Assembly (NCBI GenBank): GCA_004017275.1
Contig: SAKE01000009.1
Span: 1 to 64,000, forward strand
Source: Mesorhizobium sp.
Lineage (GTDB): Bacteria > Pseudomonadota > Alphaproteobacteria > Rhizobiales > Rhizobiaceae
DNA length: 64,000 bases
Direction: 5' to 3'
In this document: one piece after another, positions 52,773 through 61,540 of the stretch
Layout: the number at the start of each line of letters is the position of its first letter
Numbering within the stretch: position 1 is the stretch's first letter
Position numbers and translations under genes: made by a program
Notes under the pieces: generated by a model
The model's database searches: none
What the model was told of the DNA's origin: nothing
Seen by the model: only the letters and a program-made list of their open reading frames with translations

Positions 52773-53195
52773 CTACAATTCGCCGTGGCCGACGCGGGCG
52801 CCGGCGGGTTGATCGCAAAGCCTCTGTCCCAATGTCGCGAACGGCGCGACCATCCGGATGCGCTCTTCCACGCTTGCAGCAGGACGAAACAGATCGCGGG
52901 ACGCCATGTTGCCGAGGGTGAGCTGCATCGGATCGGTCGTGACGATCACTTGTCGCGGCTGGAATGTATCGTCCTCGCCGAGCCCATCGGGCCGTCCCTC
53001 GAAGAACATAACCACCCTCTGGCCGCCGCTCCACACGCAGGCCAGCAAGCCGTCGTCGACCGAAAACGGCCAGCCAGCCTCGTTGCCTGCGCGGCTGATC
53101 GGCTGCGTGCGAACCTCGTCGGCCGACGGAAAATGGAACATGCCCTGTTCCCCCGCCAGCATCAGCGGCATGGCGACAGCCATCTGGGCCATCAT
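52773..53195 (-). CDS. DUF2511-like protein inserted between soxB and soxD
   Basis: 140 residues. Its core, AGWPFSVDDGLLACVWSGG followed by VVMFFEG, resembles the WPFTV..G.L.C pattern of DUF2511/YebY proteins, which are mostly periplasmic and poorly understood. The N-terminus ([15 protein letters not shown]) is mildly hydrophobic but not a convincing signal peptide. The start ATG overlaps the soxB stop (53195-53197) and the stop is 12 bases before soxD, so it is translated as part of the operon. The standard order is soxB-soxD-soxA-soxG with nothing in between. Role unknown. Confidence 0.7.
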   Translation of the reverse strand: MMAQMAVAMPLMLAGEQGMFHFPSADEVRTQPISRAGNEAGWPFSVDDGLLACVWSGGQRVVMFFEGRPDGLGEDDTFQPRQVIVTTDPMQLTLGNMASRDLFRPAASVEERIRMVAPFATLGQRLCDQPAGARVGHGEL

Positions 53196-54448
53196 CAGTG
53201 CGCCACCGCCGCCGCTGCCGCCTCGTCGATGAGCCGGCCGGTGCGGAAGCGCTCGATGGTGAAGGGCGCGTTGATCGGATGCGGATCATCCCTGGCGATG
53301 GTGTGGGCAAAGACATGGCCCGAGCCCGGCGTCGCCTTGAAGCCACCCGTTCCCCAACCACAATTGACATAAAGGCCGGGCACCGGCGTCTTGGCCAGGA
53401 TCGGCGAGCGGTCGGGTGTGACGTCGACGATGCCGCCCCACGAGCGCAGCATCTTCATGCGCGTGAAGATCGGGAACATCTCGCAGATGGCGTCCAACGT
53501 GTGCTGCAATATGTGCAGGCCGCCGGTCTGCGAATAGGAGACATACTGGTCGGTGCCGGCGCCGATCACCAGCTCGCCCTTGTCGGACTGCGAGATATAG
53601 GCGTGCACCGTGTTCGACATCACCACGCAGGGCACCACCGGCTTGACCGGTTCCGACACCAGCGCCTGCAATGGATAGCTCTCCAGCGGCATGCGCACGC
53701 CGGCCATGTTCATGATCACTGACGAATGTCCGGCGGCAACGACGCCGACCTTCTTGGCGCCGATGAAGCCGCGCGTGGTATCGACGCCCATGACCGCGCC
53801 ATTTGGCGCCCGCTTGACGCCGGTAACCTCGCAATTCTGGATGATGTGAACGCCACGCGCCGAGGCGCCGCGGGCATAGCCCCAGGCGACCGCATCGTGA
53901 CGCGCCGTGCCGCCGCGCCGCTGCAGCGCCGCACCGACGACCGGATAGCGCGCGTCTTTGGAGGTGTTGAGCGGCGGGCAGAATTCCTTCGCCTGTTCCG
54001 GCGTCAGCCATTCATTGTCGATGCCGTTCAGCCGGTTGGCGTGGACGTGGCGCTTCAGCACCTGCACGTCGTGCACATTGTGCGCGAGCATCATGACGCC
54101 GCGCGCCGAATACATGACGTTGTAGTTGAGCTCCTGGCTGAGCCCATCCCACAGCTTCAGCGCATGGTCGTAGATGCCGGCGCTCTCGTCATAGAGATAG
54201 TTGGAGCGGATGATGGTGGTGTTGCGGCCGGTGTTGCCGCCGCCGAGCCAACCCTTTTCCAGCACCGCGACATTGGTGATGCCGTGCACCGTGGCGAGAT
54301 AATAGGCGGTGGCCAGCCCATGGCCGCCGGCGCCGACGATGATGACGTCGTATTCCTTCTTCGGCTCAGGCGAGGACCATTGTTCCTCCCAGCCCTTGTG
54401 GCCGCGCATGGCCTCGCGGGCGATGGCGAATACCGAATATTTCTTCAA
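53195..54448 (-). CDS. soxB: Sarcosine oxidase, beta subunit
   Basis: 417 residues, equal to the family norm. N-terminal [21 protein letters not shown], then FAD motif [20 protein letters not shown], and [21 protein letters not shown]-terminal [17 protein letters not shown]. It carries the FAD and covalent FMN of the sarcosine-oxidising site. The start is taken as TTG 54448, which gives the usual N-terminus; the frame is open to 54601, but that extension (Arg/Pro-rich) is not SoxB-like. It heads the operon soxB, DUF2511-like gene, soxD, soxA, soxG. Confidence 0.95.
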   Translation of the reverse strand: MKKYSVFAIAREAMRGHKGWEEQWSSPEPKKEYDVIIVGAGGHGLATAYYLATVHGITNVAVLEKGWLGGGNTGRNTTIIRSNYLYDESAGIYDHALKLWDGLSQELNYNVMYSARGVMMLAHNVHDVQVLKRHVHANRLNGIDNEWLTPEQAKEFCPPLNTSKDARYPVVGAALQRRGGTARHDAVAWGYARGASARGVHIIQNCEVTGVKRAPNGAVMGVDTTRGFIGAKKVGVVAAGHSSVIMNMAGVRMPLESYPLQALVSEPVKPVVPCVVMSNTVHAYISQSDKGELVIGAGTDQYVSYSQTGGLHILQHTLDAICEMFPIFTRMKMLRSWGGIVDVTPDRSPILAKTPVPGLYVNCGWGTGGFKATPGSGHVFAHTIARDDPHPINAPFTIERFRTGRLIDEAAAAAVAH

Positions 54449-54664
54449 CGTCCCAGCCTCTCGCCAAAAGGTCTCGCGAATAGCGGCCGGGCATTCATTC
54501 GGTCCCGGCGCGCGAGGTGTATCACTAGCGAAACAGCGCTTCCACCCTTGCGCTGTTTGCGACGGCGCTTGCCGTTTTGCGCCACGGTGAAAAAGACGCA
54601 TGCTCTCTGGCCACCATGAGGGCCTTCAGTCACATTGTCTGTGGCGAAACTCCGGAGGACAATC

Positions 54665-55033
54665 TTGGGCAATGCCTGGTGGAACTTGACGTTGCGCTTC
54701 CTGCTGGAGCTTGCGGCCTTGCTCGGCTTGGGCATGGCGGGCTGGAGCTTGTCCGGCGGATGGTGGCGTTGGGGCCTGGCTCTGGCCTTGCCGCTCATTG
54801 CGGCTGTGTCGTGGGGTACCTTTGCGGTGCTCAACGATCCAAGCCGGTCGGGTCGCGCACCAGTACCAGTTCCAGGCTCGATGCGACTGGCATTGGAACT
54901 GGTCATTCTGTTTGGCGGTGCCGCCGGATTCTATGCCGCCAGTTACACGACCACGGGCATCATCGTCGCCCTGTTCATCGCCATCAGTTACGCATTTTCC
55001 TTCGACCGGCTCGGCTGGCTACTGAAGCAATAG
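54665..55033 (+). CDS. YrdB family membrane protein (DUF2568)
   Basis: 122 residues with four hydrophobic segments: TLRFLLELAALLGLGMAGW, WGLALALPLIAAVSWGTFAV, LALELVILFGGAAGFYAASY and a final short one. The SWGTFAVLNDPSRSG loop fits DUF2568. TTG 54665 with GGAGGA six bases upstream is preferred over a TTG at 54635. Divergent from soxB; the 216-base gap between them shows no clear element. Function unknown. Confidence 0.8.
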   Translation: MGNAWWNLTLRFLLELAALLGLGMAGWSLSGGWWRWGLALALPLIAAVSWGTFAVLNDPSRSGRAPVPVPGSMRLALELVILFGGAAGFYAASYTTTGIIVALFIAISYAFSFDRLGWLLKQ

Positions 55034-55138
55034 TTCAATGACGCAGCCTTCGCAGGTTTCGGGTGGCTCCGACGTACCCCGTCTGCGACCAAGCATCCGA
55101 TTGCCGGTTGAAGCCGGCGCGAAAAAGGATGCAAAGAG

Positions 55139-55897
55139 ATGCTCGCACTCGCCAACAAGATCGCCATCGTCACCGGCGCCAGTTCCGGCATCGGCCGGGC
55201 CACCGCAAAACTCTTTGCCGAGGAAGGCGCCAGGGTCATCGTCGCTGCCCGCCGCCAGGTTGAACTCGATGTGCTCGTTGCCGAGATCGAGGACGCCGAC
55301 GGCACGGCCGTCGCGCTTGCCGGCGATGTTCGCGACGAGGCCTATGCAAAAGCTCTTGTCGATCTGGTGGTCGAAAAGTTCGGTGGGCTCGACATCGCCT
55401 TCAACAATGCCGGCGCCGTTGGCCAGATGGGACCGATTTCGGAACTATCAGTGGAGGATTGGCGCGAGACGCTCGACACCAATCTCACCAGCGCGTTTCT
55501 CGGCGCCAAATACCAGGTGCCGGCGATGATCGAGCGTGGCGGCGGTTCGCTGATCTTCACCTCTACCTTCGTCGGTCACACAGTCGGCATGCCCGGCATG
55601 ACCAGCTACGCCGCGAGCAAGGCAGGCCTGATCGGACTGACGCAGGTGCTGGCCGCCGAATACGGCCCCAAAGGCGTTCGCGTCAACGCGCTGCTGCCCG
55701 GCGGCACCGATACGCCGGCGGCGACCTTCAAGACACCTGAATCGCGGGCTTTCGTGGAAGGTCTGCATGCGCTGAAGCGTGTGGCGGTACCGGAGGAGAT
55801 CGCCCGCTCGGCGCTTTATCTCGCCTCCGATGCCTCGAGCTTCACCACCGGAACGGCCCTGTTTGCCGATGGCGGCGTATCGATCAACCGGACGTGA
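55139..55897 (+). CDS. SDR family oxidoreductase
   Basis: 252 residues. Cofactor site VTGASSGIGRATAKLFAEEG at residues 11-30, AARRQVELD after the second strand (NADP preference is possible), NNAGAVGQMG near residue 90, the Ser in FTSTFVG and YAASKAGLIGLTQVL with Tyr-x3-Lys. It is monocistronic, 105 bases after the YrdB-like gene. Substrate not determinable; annotated members are often called glucose dehydrogenase or FabG without evidence. Confidence 0.9.
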   Translation: MLALANKIAIVTGASSGIGRATAKLFAEEGARVIVAARRQVELDVLVAEIEDADGTAVALAGDVRDEAYAKALVDLVVEKFGGLDIAFNNAGAVGQMGPISELSVEDWRETLDTNLTSAFLGAKYQVPAMIERGGGSLIFTSTFVGHTVGMPGMTSYAASKAGLIGLTQVLAAEYGPKGVRVNALLPGGTDTPAATFKTPESRAFVEGLHALKRVAVPEEIARSALYLASDASSFTTGTALFADGGVSINRT

Positions 55898-56010
55898 AGG
55901 CTTTTCGCGGCCGGGACGCATGTTCATGGCCGCTAAGCAGACGGTGGGCCTTGATTTTTCCGCGCGATTTGGCGATTCCGTTTCCTGTCCAAAAAGCGGG
56001 TCCTGGAACC

Positions 56011-56397
56011 ATGATGCTAATCAGAACCTATGTGGCTGCGAGCGCAATCGAAGGCGTCGGCGTGTTCGCCGCCGACCCTATCCGGAAAGGCGCCTCGATC
56101 TGGCGGCTCGACCCTGATTTCGACCGGCTGATCCCGATGGACAAATACGAGGCAGCCCCCTCGCATCTCCGGGAATTGCTCGACCGCTATGCCTATCCAA
56201 GCCCGGACCGGCCCGGTTTCATGGTCTATGAAGTCGACAATGGACGCTTCATGAACCACGCCAACAATCCGAATACGTATTTTTCGCAGTATGGCGGGGC
56301 CACAGCGACCCGTGACATCGCCGCGGGCGAGGAGATCACCTGCGACTACGGCGAGTTCTTCGAGGATTTCGAGCGGCTGCACCTCGCCACGGCGTAG
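56011..56397 (+). CDS. SET domain-containing protein
   Basis: 128 residues that are essentially one SET domain: VAASAIEGVGVFAADPIRKG at the start, GRFMNHANNPNTYFSQYGG (the NH-N pseudoknot motif), and ITCDYGEFFEDFERLH at the end, including the Tyr. These residues form the S-adenosylmethionine and lysine-methylation site in eukaryotic protein lysine methyltransferases. Bacterial stand-alone SET proteins are known but their substrates mostly are not. The open frame extends upstream to 55894, but only from ATG 56011 does it look like protein. No pre- or post-SET Cys clusters. Confidence 0.88.
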   Translation: MMLIRTYVAASAIEGVGVFAADPIRKGASIWRLDPDFDRLIPMDKYEAAPSHLRELLDRYAYPSPDRPGFMVYEVDNGRFMNHANNPNTYFSQYGGATATRDIAAGEEITCDYGEFFEDFERLHLATA

Positions 56398-56599
56398 TCG
56401 GCTCCCTATCTCATGGGCAAGCGGCACACTTGTCCCGGGGCAAGCCGCCTGCGGTTTGGCTGTCCAAGTTCATTTCGGCTGTGGACAGCGCGGCACGATT
56501 CTGCTATCAGCCGCCCCAATTCGTGGTGTAAACCGCCGCGGAGGCTTGTGGCTATGGCCGCTTGCCTGTTGATATCAAACCCGAAAGACAGGATTGCCC

Positions 56600-56878
56600 G
56601 TGCAGGTACTCGTCCGCGACAATAACGTTGATCAGGCGCTTCGCGCTCTCAAGAAGAAGATGCAGCGCGAAGGCATTTTCCGCGAAATGAAGATGCGCGG
56701 TCACTACGAGAAGCCGTCCGAGAAGCGCGCCCGTGAAAAGGCTGAAGCCGTCCGCCGCGCCCGCAAGCTGGCCCGCAAGCGCGCCCAGCGCGAAGGCCTG
56801 CTGCCGATGACGCCGCGCCCCGTTGCTGCTGGCGCCGCCGGCGGTGCAGGTGGCGCTCCGCGTCCGCCGCGGTTCTAA
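56600..56878 (+). CDS. rpsU: 30S ribosomal protein S21
   Basis: 92 residues. [19 protein letters not shown] and the basic [17 protein letters not shown] match alphaproteobacterial S21, followed by a low-complexity Pro/Ala/Gly tail ([18 protein letters not shown]). The start is GTG 56600, six bases after AGGA; the TTG at 56594 is too close to that site. S21 sits at the mRNA exit of the small subunit and helps initiation. It is monocistronic, with a rho-independent terminator directly downstream. Confidence 0.95.
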   Translation: MQVLVRDNNVDQALRALKKKMQREGIFREMKMRGHYEKPSEKRAREKAEAVRRARKLARKRAQREGLLPMTPRPVAAGAAGGAGGAPRPPRF

Positions 56879-56911
56879 CGCCAATTTTTCGTCCTTTTCG
56901 AAGGATATCAG

Positions 56912-56950
56912 AGGTGGCGCGATGCGGAATCGCCGCCACCTTTTTGTTTT
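56912..56950 (+). terminator. Rho-independent terminator of rpsU
   Basis: AGGTGGC-GCGAT, loop GCGGA, ATCGC-(C)-GCCACCT: a 12-base-pair stem with one bulged C, followed by TTTTTGTTTT. It is the only textbook terminator seen in the window. Confidence 0.85.
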
Positions 56951-57015
56951 GGTTGTGACCCGGCCCGGAGGGGGAGCCGGACCTGAACGACGCTTGAAGT
57001 GAGGACAGGGCAGAC

Positions 57016-57858
57016 ATGAACGCAACGAGCGTGGAGCGCGGAACCGCATTGCGTGGTTTCGCCCTGACAGCGGCCCTGCTCTGCGGTCTGGCGCTTGCCG
57101 GCTGCCAAACGGCCGGCCCGACCGGCGAATTCAACAACATCGACAAGGCGCAAGGGTCGACCGAGAACATCTCCTCGCTGTCGGCGGTCATCCAGCGCAA
57201 TCCCCAGGATCCCGAAGGCTACAATGTGCGCGGCTCGGCCTATGGCCGTGGCGGTCAGTACCAGGCGGCGCTCAAGGATTTCAATCAGGCCATCCAGCTC
57301 AACCCGAATTTCTTCCAGGCCTATTCGAACCGCGCGCTCATCCAGCGCTTCCTCGGCAACCAGACGGCCGCGCTTGAGGACTACAACCGTTCGATTCAGA
57401 TCAACTCGAATTATGACGCCGCCTATATCGGCCGCGGCAATCTCTACCGCAAGGCGGGTCGCACGCAGGACGCCTTCAACGACTTCCAGAAGGCGATCCA
57501 GCTCGATACGACCGACGCGCGCGCCTACCACAATCGCGGTCTGATCTATCAGAGCCAAGGCCAGCACAAGTTCGCCATCGAGGATTTCTCGACCGCCATC
57601 TCGCTGGCACCGGACGCCGCCGAACCCTACAACGGCCGCGGCCTCTCCTATCTGGCGACCAACGACGAAGACAACGCCTTCGCCGACTTCAACATGGCGA
57701 TCAAGCTCGACGGCAGGAACGCCGAGGCCTGGTCCAACCAGGCGCTGATCTATGAGAGGCGCGGCGAGAAGGCGAAGGCCGCGAAATCCTATAAGGAAGC
57801 CGTTCGCCTCGACCCGACCTACCAGCCGGCCAAGGATGGCCTCGCCCGCGTCAGCTGA
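57016..57858 (+). CDS. TPR-repeat lipoprotein (NlpI-like)
   Basis: 280 residues. Lipobox LAGC at residues 27-30 after a hydrophobic stretch (ALLCGLALAGC), so it is probably acylated at Cys30 and membrane-anchored facing the periplasm. From about residue 60 the protein is six to seven TPR units with the A..Y..RG pattern (EGYNVRGSAYGRGGQYQAAL and DARAYHNRGLIYQSQGQ). Likely a scaffold for envelope or peptidoglycan enzymes, by analogy with NlpI. ATG 57016 follows GAGGACAGG. Confidence 0.9.
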   Translation: MNATSVERGTALRGFALTAALLCGLALAGCQTAGPTGEFNNIDKAQGSTENISSLSAVIQRNPQDPEGYNVRGSAYGRGGQYQAALKDFNQAIQLNPNFFQAYSNRALIQRFLGNQTAALEDYNRSIQINSNYDAAYIGRGNLYRKAGRTQDAFNDFQKAIQLDTTDARAYHNRGLIYQSQGQHKFAIEDFSTAISLAPDAAEPYNGRGLSYLATNDEDNAFADFNMAIKLDGRNAEAWSNQALIYERRGEKAKAAKSYKEAVRLDPTYQPAKDGLARVS

Positions 57859-57915
57859 TCTCGGTTTCGGCCAGCGCTTCCCACACAAATCTGCGTGACA
57901 TCCAAGTGCCGCAGG

Positions 57916-57938
57916 GTCCTTTGCGTGTCCGAAAGGAC
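57916..57938 (+). terminator. Possible weak terminator or hairpin
   Basis: GTCCTTT, nine-base loop, AAAGGAC: a 7-base-pair stem about 58 bases after the TPR gene, without a T-run. The rest of 57859-58067 shows nothing else clear. Confidence 0.3.
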
Positions 57939-58067
57939 GCACTTCGCAACCGCGCATTAACCCCGGCAGCAAGCGTTTGGCCCCTGCCTTGATCGCGCCA
58001 AGTTTTCGGCGGAACGGTCTGCCCGCCCAAGCCGTTGTTAAAAAGTAATTTGCGAAAGGACCTCCCC

Positions 58068-58544
58068 ATGATCAAGAAATTCGCCTGCGCCGCTGCCCTT
58101 GCCACGACAGTGTTCGCCGTTAACCCCGCCGGCGCCGGCAAGCTGCAGCTCGGCACGCTTGACTGCACCGTCGACGGCGGCACCGGCTACATCGTCGCCT
58201 CCAACAAGGGCGTGTCCTGTGTCTTCCGTCCCCACCATCACGGACCGTCGGAGGTTTACACGGGCGTCATCTCCAAGATCGGTGTCGATGTCGGCCAGAC
58301 GCATCAGGGCCAACTGGTCTGGGCCGTGCTGGCTGCAACCCGCGATCGTGACGGAGGCGATCTCGCCGGCAGCTATTACGGCGTCAACGCGGAGGCCAGC
58401 GTGGTGACCGGCGGCGGCGCCAATCTGCTGGTCGGCGGACTGGACAGCGCCTTCATGCTGGAGCCGCTCAGCGTCCAGGCGCAGACTGGCGTCAACCTTG
58501 CCGTGGCCGTGACCTCGCTCCAGCTGATCCACTCGTTCAAGTGA
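58068..58544 (+). CDS. DUF992 domain protein, paralogue 1
   Basis: 158 residues. Signal peptide of about 24 residues (IKKFACAAALATTVFAVNPA). The mature part fits DUF992: LGTLDCTVDGGTGYIVASNK, EVYTGVISKIGVDVGQT, GANLLVGG and VNLAVAVTSLQL near the C-terminus. Two Cys (in LDC and SCVF) could form one disulphide. ATG 58068 follows GAAAGGA. It is exported to the periplasm; DUF992 function is unknown. The next gene is a paralogue in tandem. Confidence 0.85.
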   Translation: MIKKFACAAALATTVFAVNPAGAGKLQLGTLDCTVDGGTGYIVASNKGVSCVFRPHHHGPSEVYTGVISKIGVDVGQTHQGQLVWAVLAATRDRDGGDLAGSYYGVNAEASVVTGGGANLLVGGLDSAFMLEPLSVQAQTGVNLAVAVTSLQLIHSFK

Positions 58545-58546
58545 TT

Positions 58547-58569
58547 GCATGGAGCCATGCGCTCCATGC
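58547..58569 (+). repeat. Hairpin between the DUF992 paralogues
   Basis: GCATGGAG, loop CCATGCG, CTCCATGC: a perfect 8-base-pair stem directly after the first DUF992 stop, without a T-run. It could be an attenuator or mRNA-stability structure between the two genes. Confidence 0.4.
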
Positions 58570-58632
58570 CCCTCACCTTGCGGCGCGGAACCAGATATGG
58601 TTTCGCGCCGTTTGATGTTGAGGGGGACTGCC

Positions 58633-59115
58633 ATGCCGAAGACAGCCATTGCCGCTGCGATGATTGCAACCATGCTTGCCGGAGCGGCGCAGGCGCAGGA
58701 CCGAGGCGTAGAACTCGGTACGCTTGAGTGTGCCATTGGCGGCGGCACCGGCTTCATCTTCGGCTCGAGCAAGGATCTGAGCTGCACCTTCAACCCCGCC
58801 GACAAGAGCTTCGCGCCGGAAGCCTATTTCGGCGCCGTCAACAAATATGGCCTCGACATCGGCACGACGAAGCAGACGGTCATGCAGTGGATCGTGCTGA
58901 CGCCACTGAAGAACATTTATGCGCCCGGTGCGCTGGCCGGAGACTACATCGGCGCCAGCGCCGAGGTGACGGCCGCCATCGGTGCCGGCGCCAATCTGCT
59001 GGTCGGCGGCTCCTCGCAGGCCTTCACCTTGCAGCCGCTCAGCCTGCAGACGCAGACCGGCATGAACCTCGCCCTCGGCGTCAGCCAGTTCCAGTTGCGC
59101 AGCACAGAGAACTGA
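58633..59115 (+). CDS. DUF992 domain protein, paralogue 2
   Basis: 160 residues. Signal peptide of about 21 residues (KTAIAAAMIATMLAGAAQAQ). The same DUF992 pattern is present: LGTLECAIGGGTGFIFGSSK, AYFGAVNKYGLDIGTTKQ, AGANLLVGGSSQAF and MNLALGVSQFQL. The two proteins align along their whole mature length with matching Cys positions, so this is a tandem duplication that has diverged. ATG 58633 follows GGGGGA. Confidence 0.85.
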   Translation: MPKTAIAAAMIATMLAGAAQAQDRGVELGTLECAIGGGTGFIFGSSKDLSCTFNPADKSFAPEAYFGAVNKYGLDIGTTKQTVMQWIVLTPLKNIYAPGALAGDYIGASAEVTAAIGAGANLLVGGSSQAFTLQPLSLQTQTGMNLALGVSQFQLRSTEN

Positions 59116-59337
59116 TCGCGCAACGAAGCCAGCCTATCGAAAAGACGACAGTGCGAACGATCCTCAAGAAACCGCTTGAGCTCAATCGCGGTTGAGGTTT
59201 TACAAGCCTGCCCCGAACGCAACAACGCCTCGATGCGGCGCGCAATCGACGCTGTCGATGCACATGGTCCTGCCGGAAATCCGTACTGGCTTCTGGCGTC
59301 CTGCGCTGGCGTCGAGATATGGAAGGCAGGGGTGGAA

Positions 59338-60774
59338 ATGACCGAAATCAGCACAAACAGGGTCGACTGGCGCGCATTGTGGGCAAGCGGCGACCTGGCG
59401 CGCTTCTGCTTCATCAGCCTCGGCATCCTGCTGCACGCCACCAACGAAACCATGGTCGCAACGGTGATGCCGGCCATGGTCGGTGAACTGGCGGGCGTCC
59501 AGCTCGTCGGCTGGTCGCTGGCGATCTACGAACTCGGCGCCATCGTTGCCGGCGCAGCGGCCGGACGGCTGGTCAGCTATGTCGCCCTGCGCACCAACAT
59601 GGTGGTCGCCGCGCTGCTTTACGCAGCCGGCGCGCTGATCTGCGCCACCTCGCCTTCCATGCAACTCTTCCTCGCCGGCCGCCTGATCGAGGGGCTTGGC
59701 GGCGGCGCGCTGGTGTCGCTGGCCTTCGTCTCGGTCGAGCGGCTGTTCTCGCGCGCCATCTGGCCGCAGCTGTTCGGCATCATGTCGGCGATCTGGGGCG
59801 TCGCCGCCTTCAGCGGACCGTTGCTCGGCGCGATCATGACCGAGCTTTTGTCATGGCGCTGGGCCTTCGGCATCTTCACTCTCGGCGGCACCGCGATGGC
59901 GCTGGCAAGCTTCATCGTGCTCGACACGCCGGAGGCGACGAGGCCAAGGGCGAGCACAGGCAGGGCGCCACCCTTCCCGTTCGCAGCCCTGGCTTGCCTT
60001 GCCGTCGCAGTGGTGCTGATCGCCTCGGCTGGCGTCGACATCGCTTTGCTGCGCTCCTCGCTGCTGATGGCGCTCGGCCTCATCGGCCTGGTGCTGTTCT
60101 TCTATGTCGACGCGCTGAGGCCGCGCTCGCGGCTGTTCCCGGCGCGGCTGTTCTCGTGGCGCACGCCGGTCGGCGCCGGCATGACCATGGTCGCCGCCTT
60201 TTCGGTGGCGACCTGTTCCTTCGGCGTCTACGGGCCGCTACTGCTGACCAGCCTGCACGACATTCCGCTGCTGACCACCGGCTACATCATCGCCGCCGAA
60301 TCGATCGCCTGGTCCATCCTGTCGATTTTGGTGGCCAATGCGCCGCCGCAGCGCGAGCGGCTGATCATCGTTGGTGGCGCAGTGATGATCGCGGCCGGCA
60401 TCGCCGGCTTTGCCTACACGATACCGCTGGGCTCCATCCCGCTGATCCTGATCTGCGCTCTGTTGCAGGGCGGCGGCTTCGGCGTCGCGTGGCCCTTCCT
60501 GACGCGCGTCATCGTCGCCTCCGCCCCGGAGGGCGAGCAGACCATCGCCTCGGCGGCGGTGCCGACCATGCAGCGCATTGGCTATGCCGTGGGTGCAGCC
60601 CTTGCCGGCATCGTCGCCAACGCCAGCGGCTTTTCGCAAGGTTTGAACCACGACGCGGCGGCGAACGTCGCGTCGTGGCTGTTTCTTGCCTTCGTGCCGC
60701 TCGGCATTGTCGGCTGCCTGGCGGCCTTGCGGGCATCCACGCCGCTTGGGCGGCAACTGGAAGCTATTGGCTAG
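59338..60774 (+). CDS. MFS transporter (drug-resistance type)
   Basis: 478 residues with about fourteen membrane segments. First segment FCFISLGILLHATNETMVAT, with VGWSLAIYELGAIVAG next and the loop motif AGRLIEGLGGGALVSLAFV. It resembles the DHA2-like exporters. ATG 59338 is chosen; a TTG at 59176 would add 54 residues with no membrane-protein character. The substrate is unknown and no regulator adjoins. The gap 59116-59337 shows no other feature. Confidence 0.88.
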   Translation: MTEISTNRVDWRALWASGDLARFCFISLGILLHATNETMVATVMPAMVGELAGVQLVGWSLAIYELGAIVAGAAAGRLVSYVALRTNMVVAALLYAAGALICATSPSMQLFLAGRLIEGLGGGALVSLAFVSVERLFSRAIWPQLFGIMSAIWGVAAFSGPLLGAIMTELLSWRWAFGIFTLGGTAMALASFIVLDTPEATRPRASTGRAPPFPFAALACLAVAVVLIASAGVDIALLRSSLLMALGLIGLVLFFYVDALRPRSRLFPARLFSWRTPVGAGMTMVAAFSVATCSFGVYGPLLLTSLHDIPLLTTGYIIAAESIAWSILSILVANAPPQRERLIIVGGAVMIAAGIAGFAYTIPLGSIPLILICALLQGGGFGVAWPFLTRVIVASAPEGEQTIASAAVPTMQRIGYAVGAALAGIVANASGFSQGLNHDAAANVASWLFLAFVPLGIVGCLAALRASTPLGRQLEAIG

Positions 60775-60788
60775 AAGCAACTGCGTGG

Positions 60789-61502
60789 CTATTGGAGCAT
60801 GTCGGCGAGTTCGAGCAGGTCCCTCGCTTTGTAGTCCCAGCCGTCCAGTGCTTTCTGGTTACCTGCCTTGGAAGGGTCTTCGGCGTTGGCGCGAGCGATG
60901 TAGGCGGTCTTCAATCCGCAACGGCGGGCCGCTTCCAAGTCGTAGTCATGCGCCGCCACCAGCATGGCATGCCTCGGCTGAACCTCAAGGAACTCACAGG
61001 CCCGCAGGTAGACTTGCGGCATGGGCTTGTAAGCTTGAGACATATCGGCGCCGATAATAAAATCCCACGGCAGATTGTTGTATTTCGACACGTTCACCAG
61101 AAGCCGGGCGTGTCCGTCGGACAGCGGCGCGATGATGAAATGCGACTTCAAGCGAGAAAGACCCTCGGCCAAGTCTGGCCAGGCCTTCAGGCGATGCCAC
61201 GACAGATTGAGGTATTCAAGTTCCTCCGATGGGAATGACGCAGGGGCCAAACCAAATTCTTCGAGGCTGGCAACGAGATTTTCTATGTTTACCTGATCGA
61301 GCGAAACGAATGATCGCTTGCCGGTCCGAATTGGATCGACTGAAGCGTCGTAGCGTCCGACCCATGCATCGGCAAAACCAGCAGCGTCCACATGGCCGAG
61401 GTTGTGGCGTTTCAGAAACTCTCCGACCTCGGTGGTGATGCTGCCACGCCAGTCGACCATCGTGCCCAGGACGTCAAAGAACAGGACTTCAATATTACGC
61501 AC
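60789..61502 (-). CDS. Haloacid dehalogenase type II (HAD superfamily)
   Basis: 237 residues. Nucleophile motif FFDVLGTMVDWRGSI with the first Asp, the Ser in IIAPLSDGHARLLVN, and MLVAAHDYDLEAARRCGLKT with the acidic pair, in the order of L-2-haloacid dehalogenases. It could dehalogenate a 2-haloacid or act as a phosphatase; the family is promiscuous. It lies 38 bases downstream of the class II aldolase gene on the same strand. Codons look less GC-biased than in the neighbouring MFS gene. Confidence 0.87.
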   Translation of the reverse strand: MRNIEVLFFDVLGTMVDWRGSITTEVGEFLKRHNLGHVDAAGFADAWVGRYDASVDPIRTGKRSFVSLDQVNIENLVASLEEFGLAPASFPSEELEYLNLSWHRLKAWPDLAEGLSRLKSHFIIAPLSDGHARLLVNVSKYNNLPWDFIIGADMSQAYKPMPQVYLRACEFLEVQPRHAMLVAAHDYDLEAARRCGLKTAYIARANAEDPSKAGNQKALDGWDYKARDLLELADMLQ

Positions 61503-61540
61503 GTTTTCTCCTTGTGCAGATCATGCAGAGATTCTTGGGG

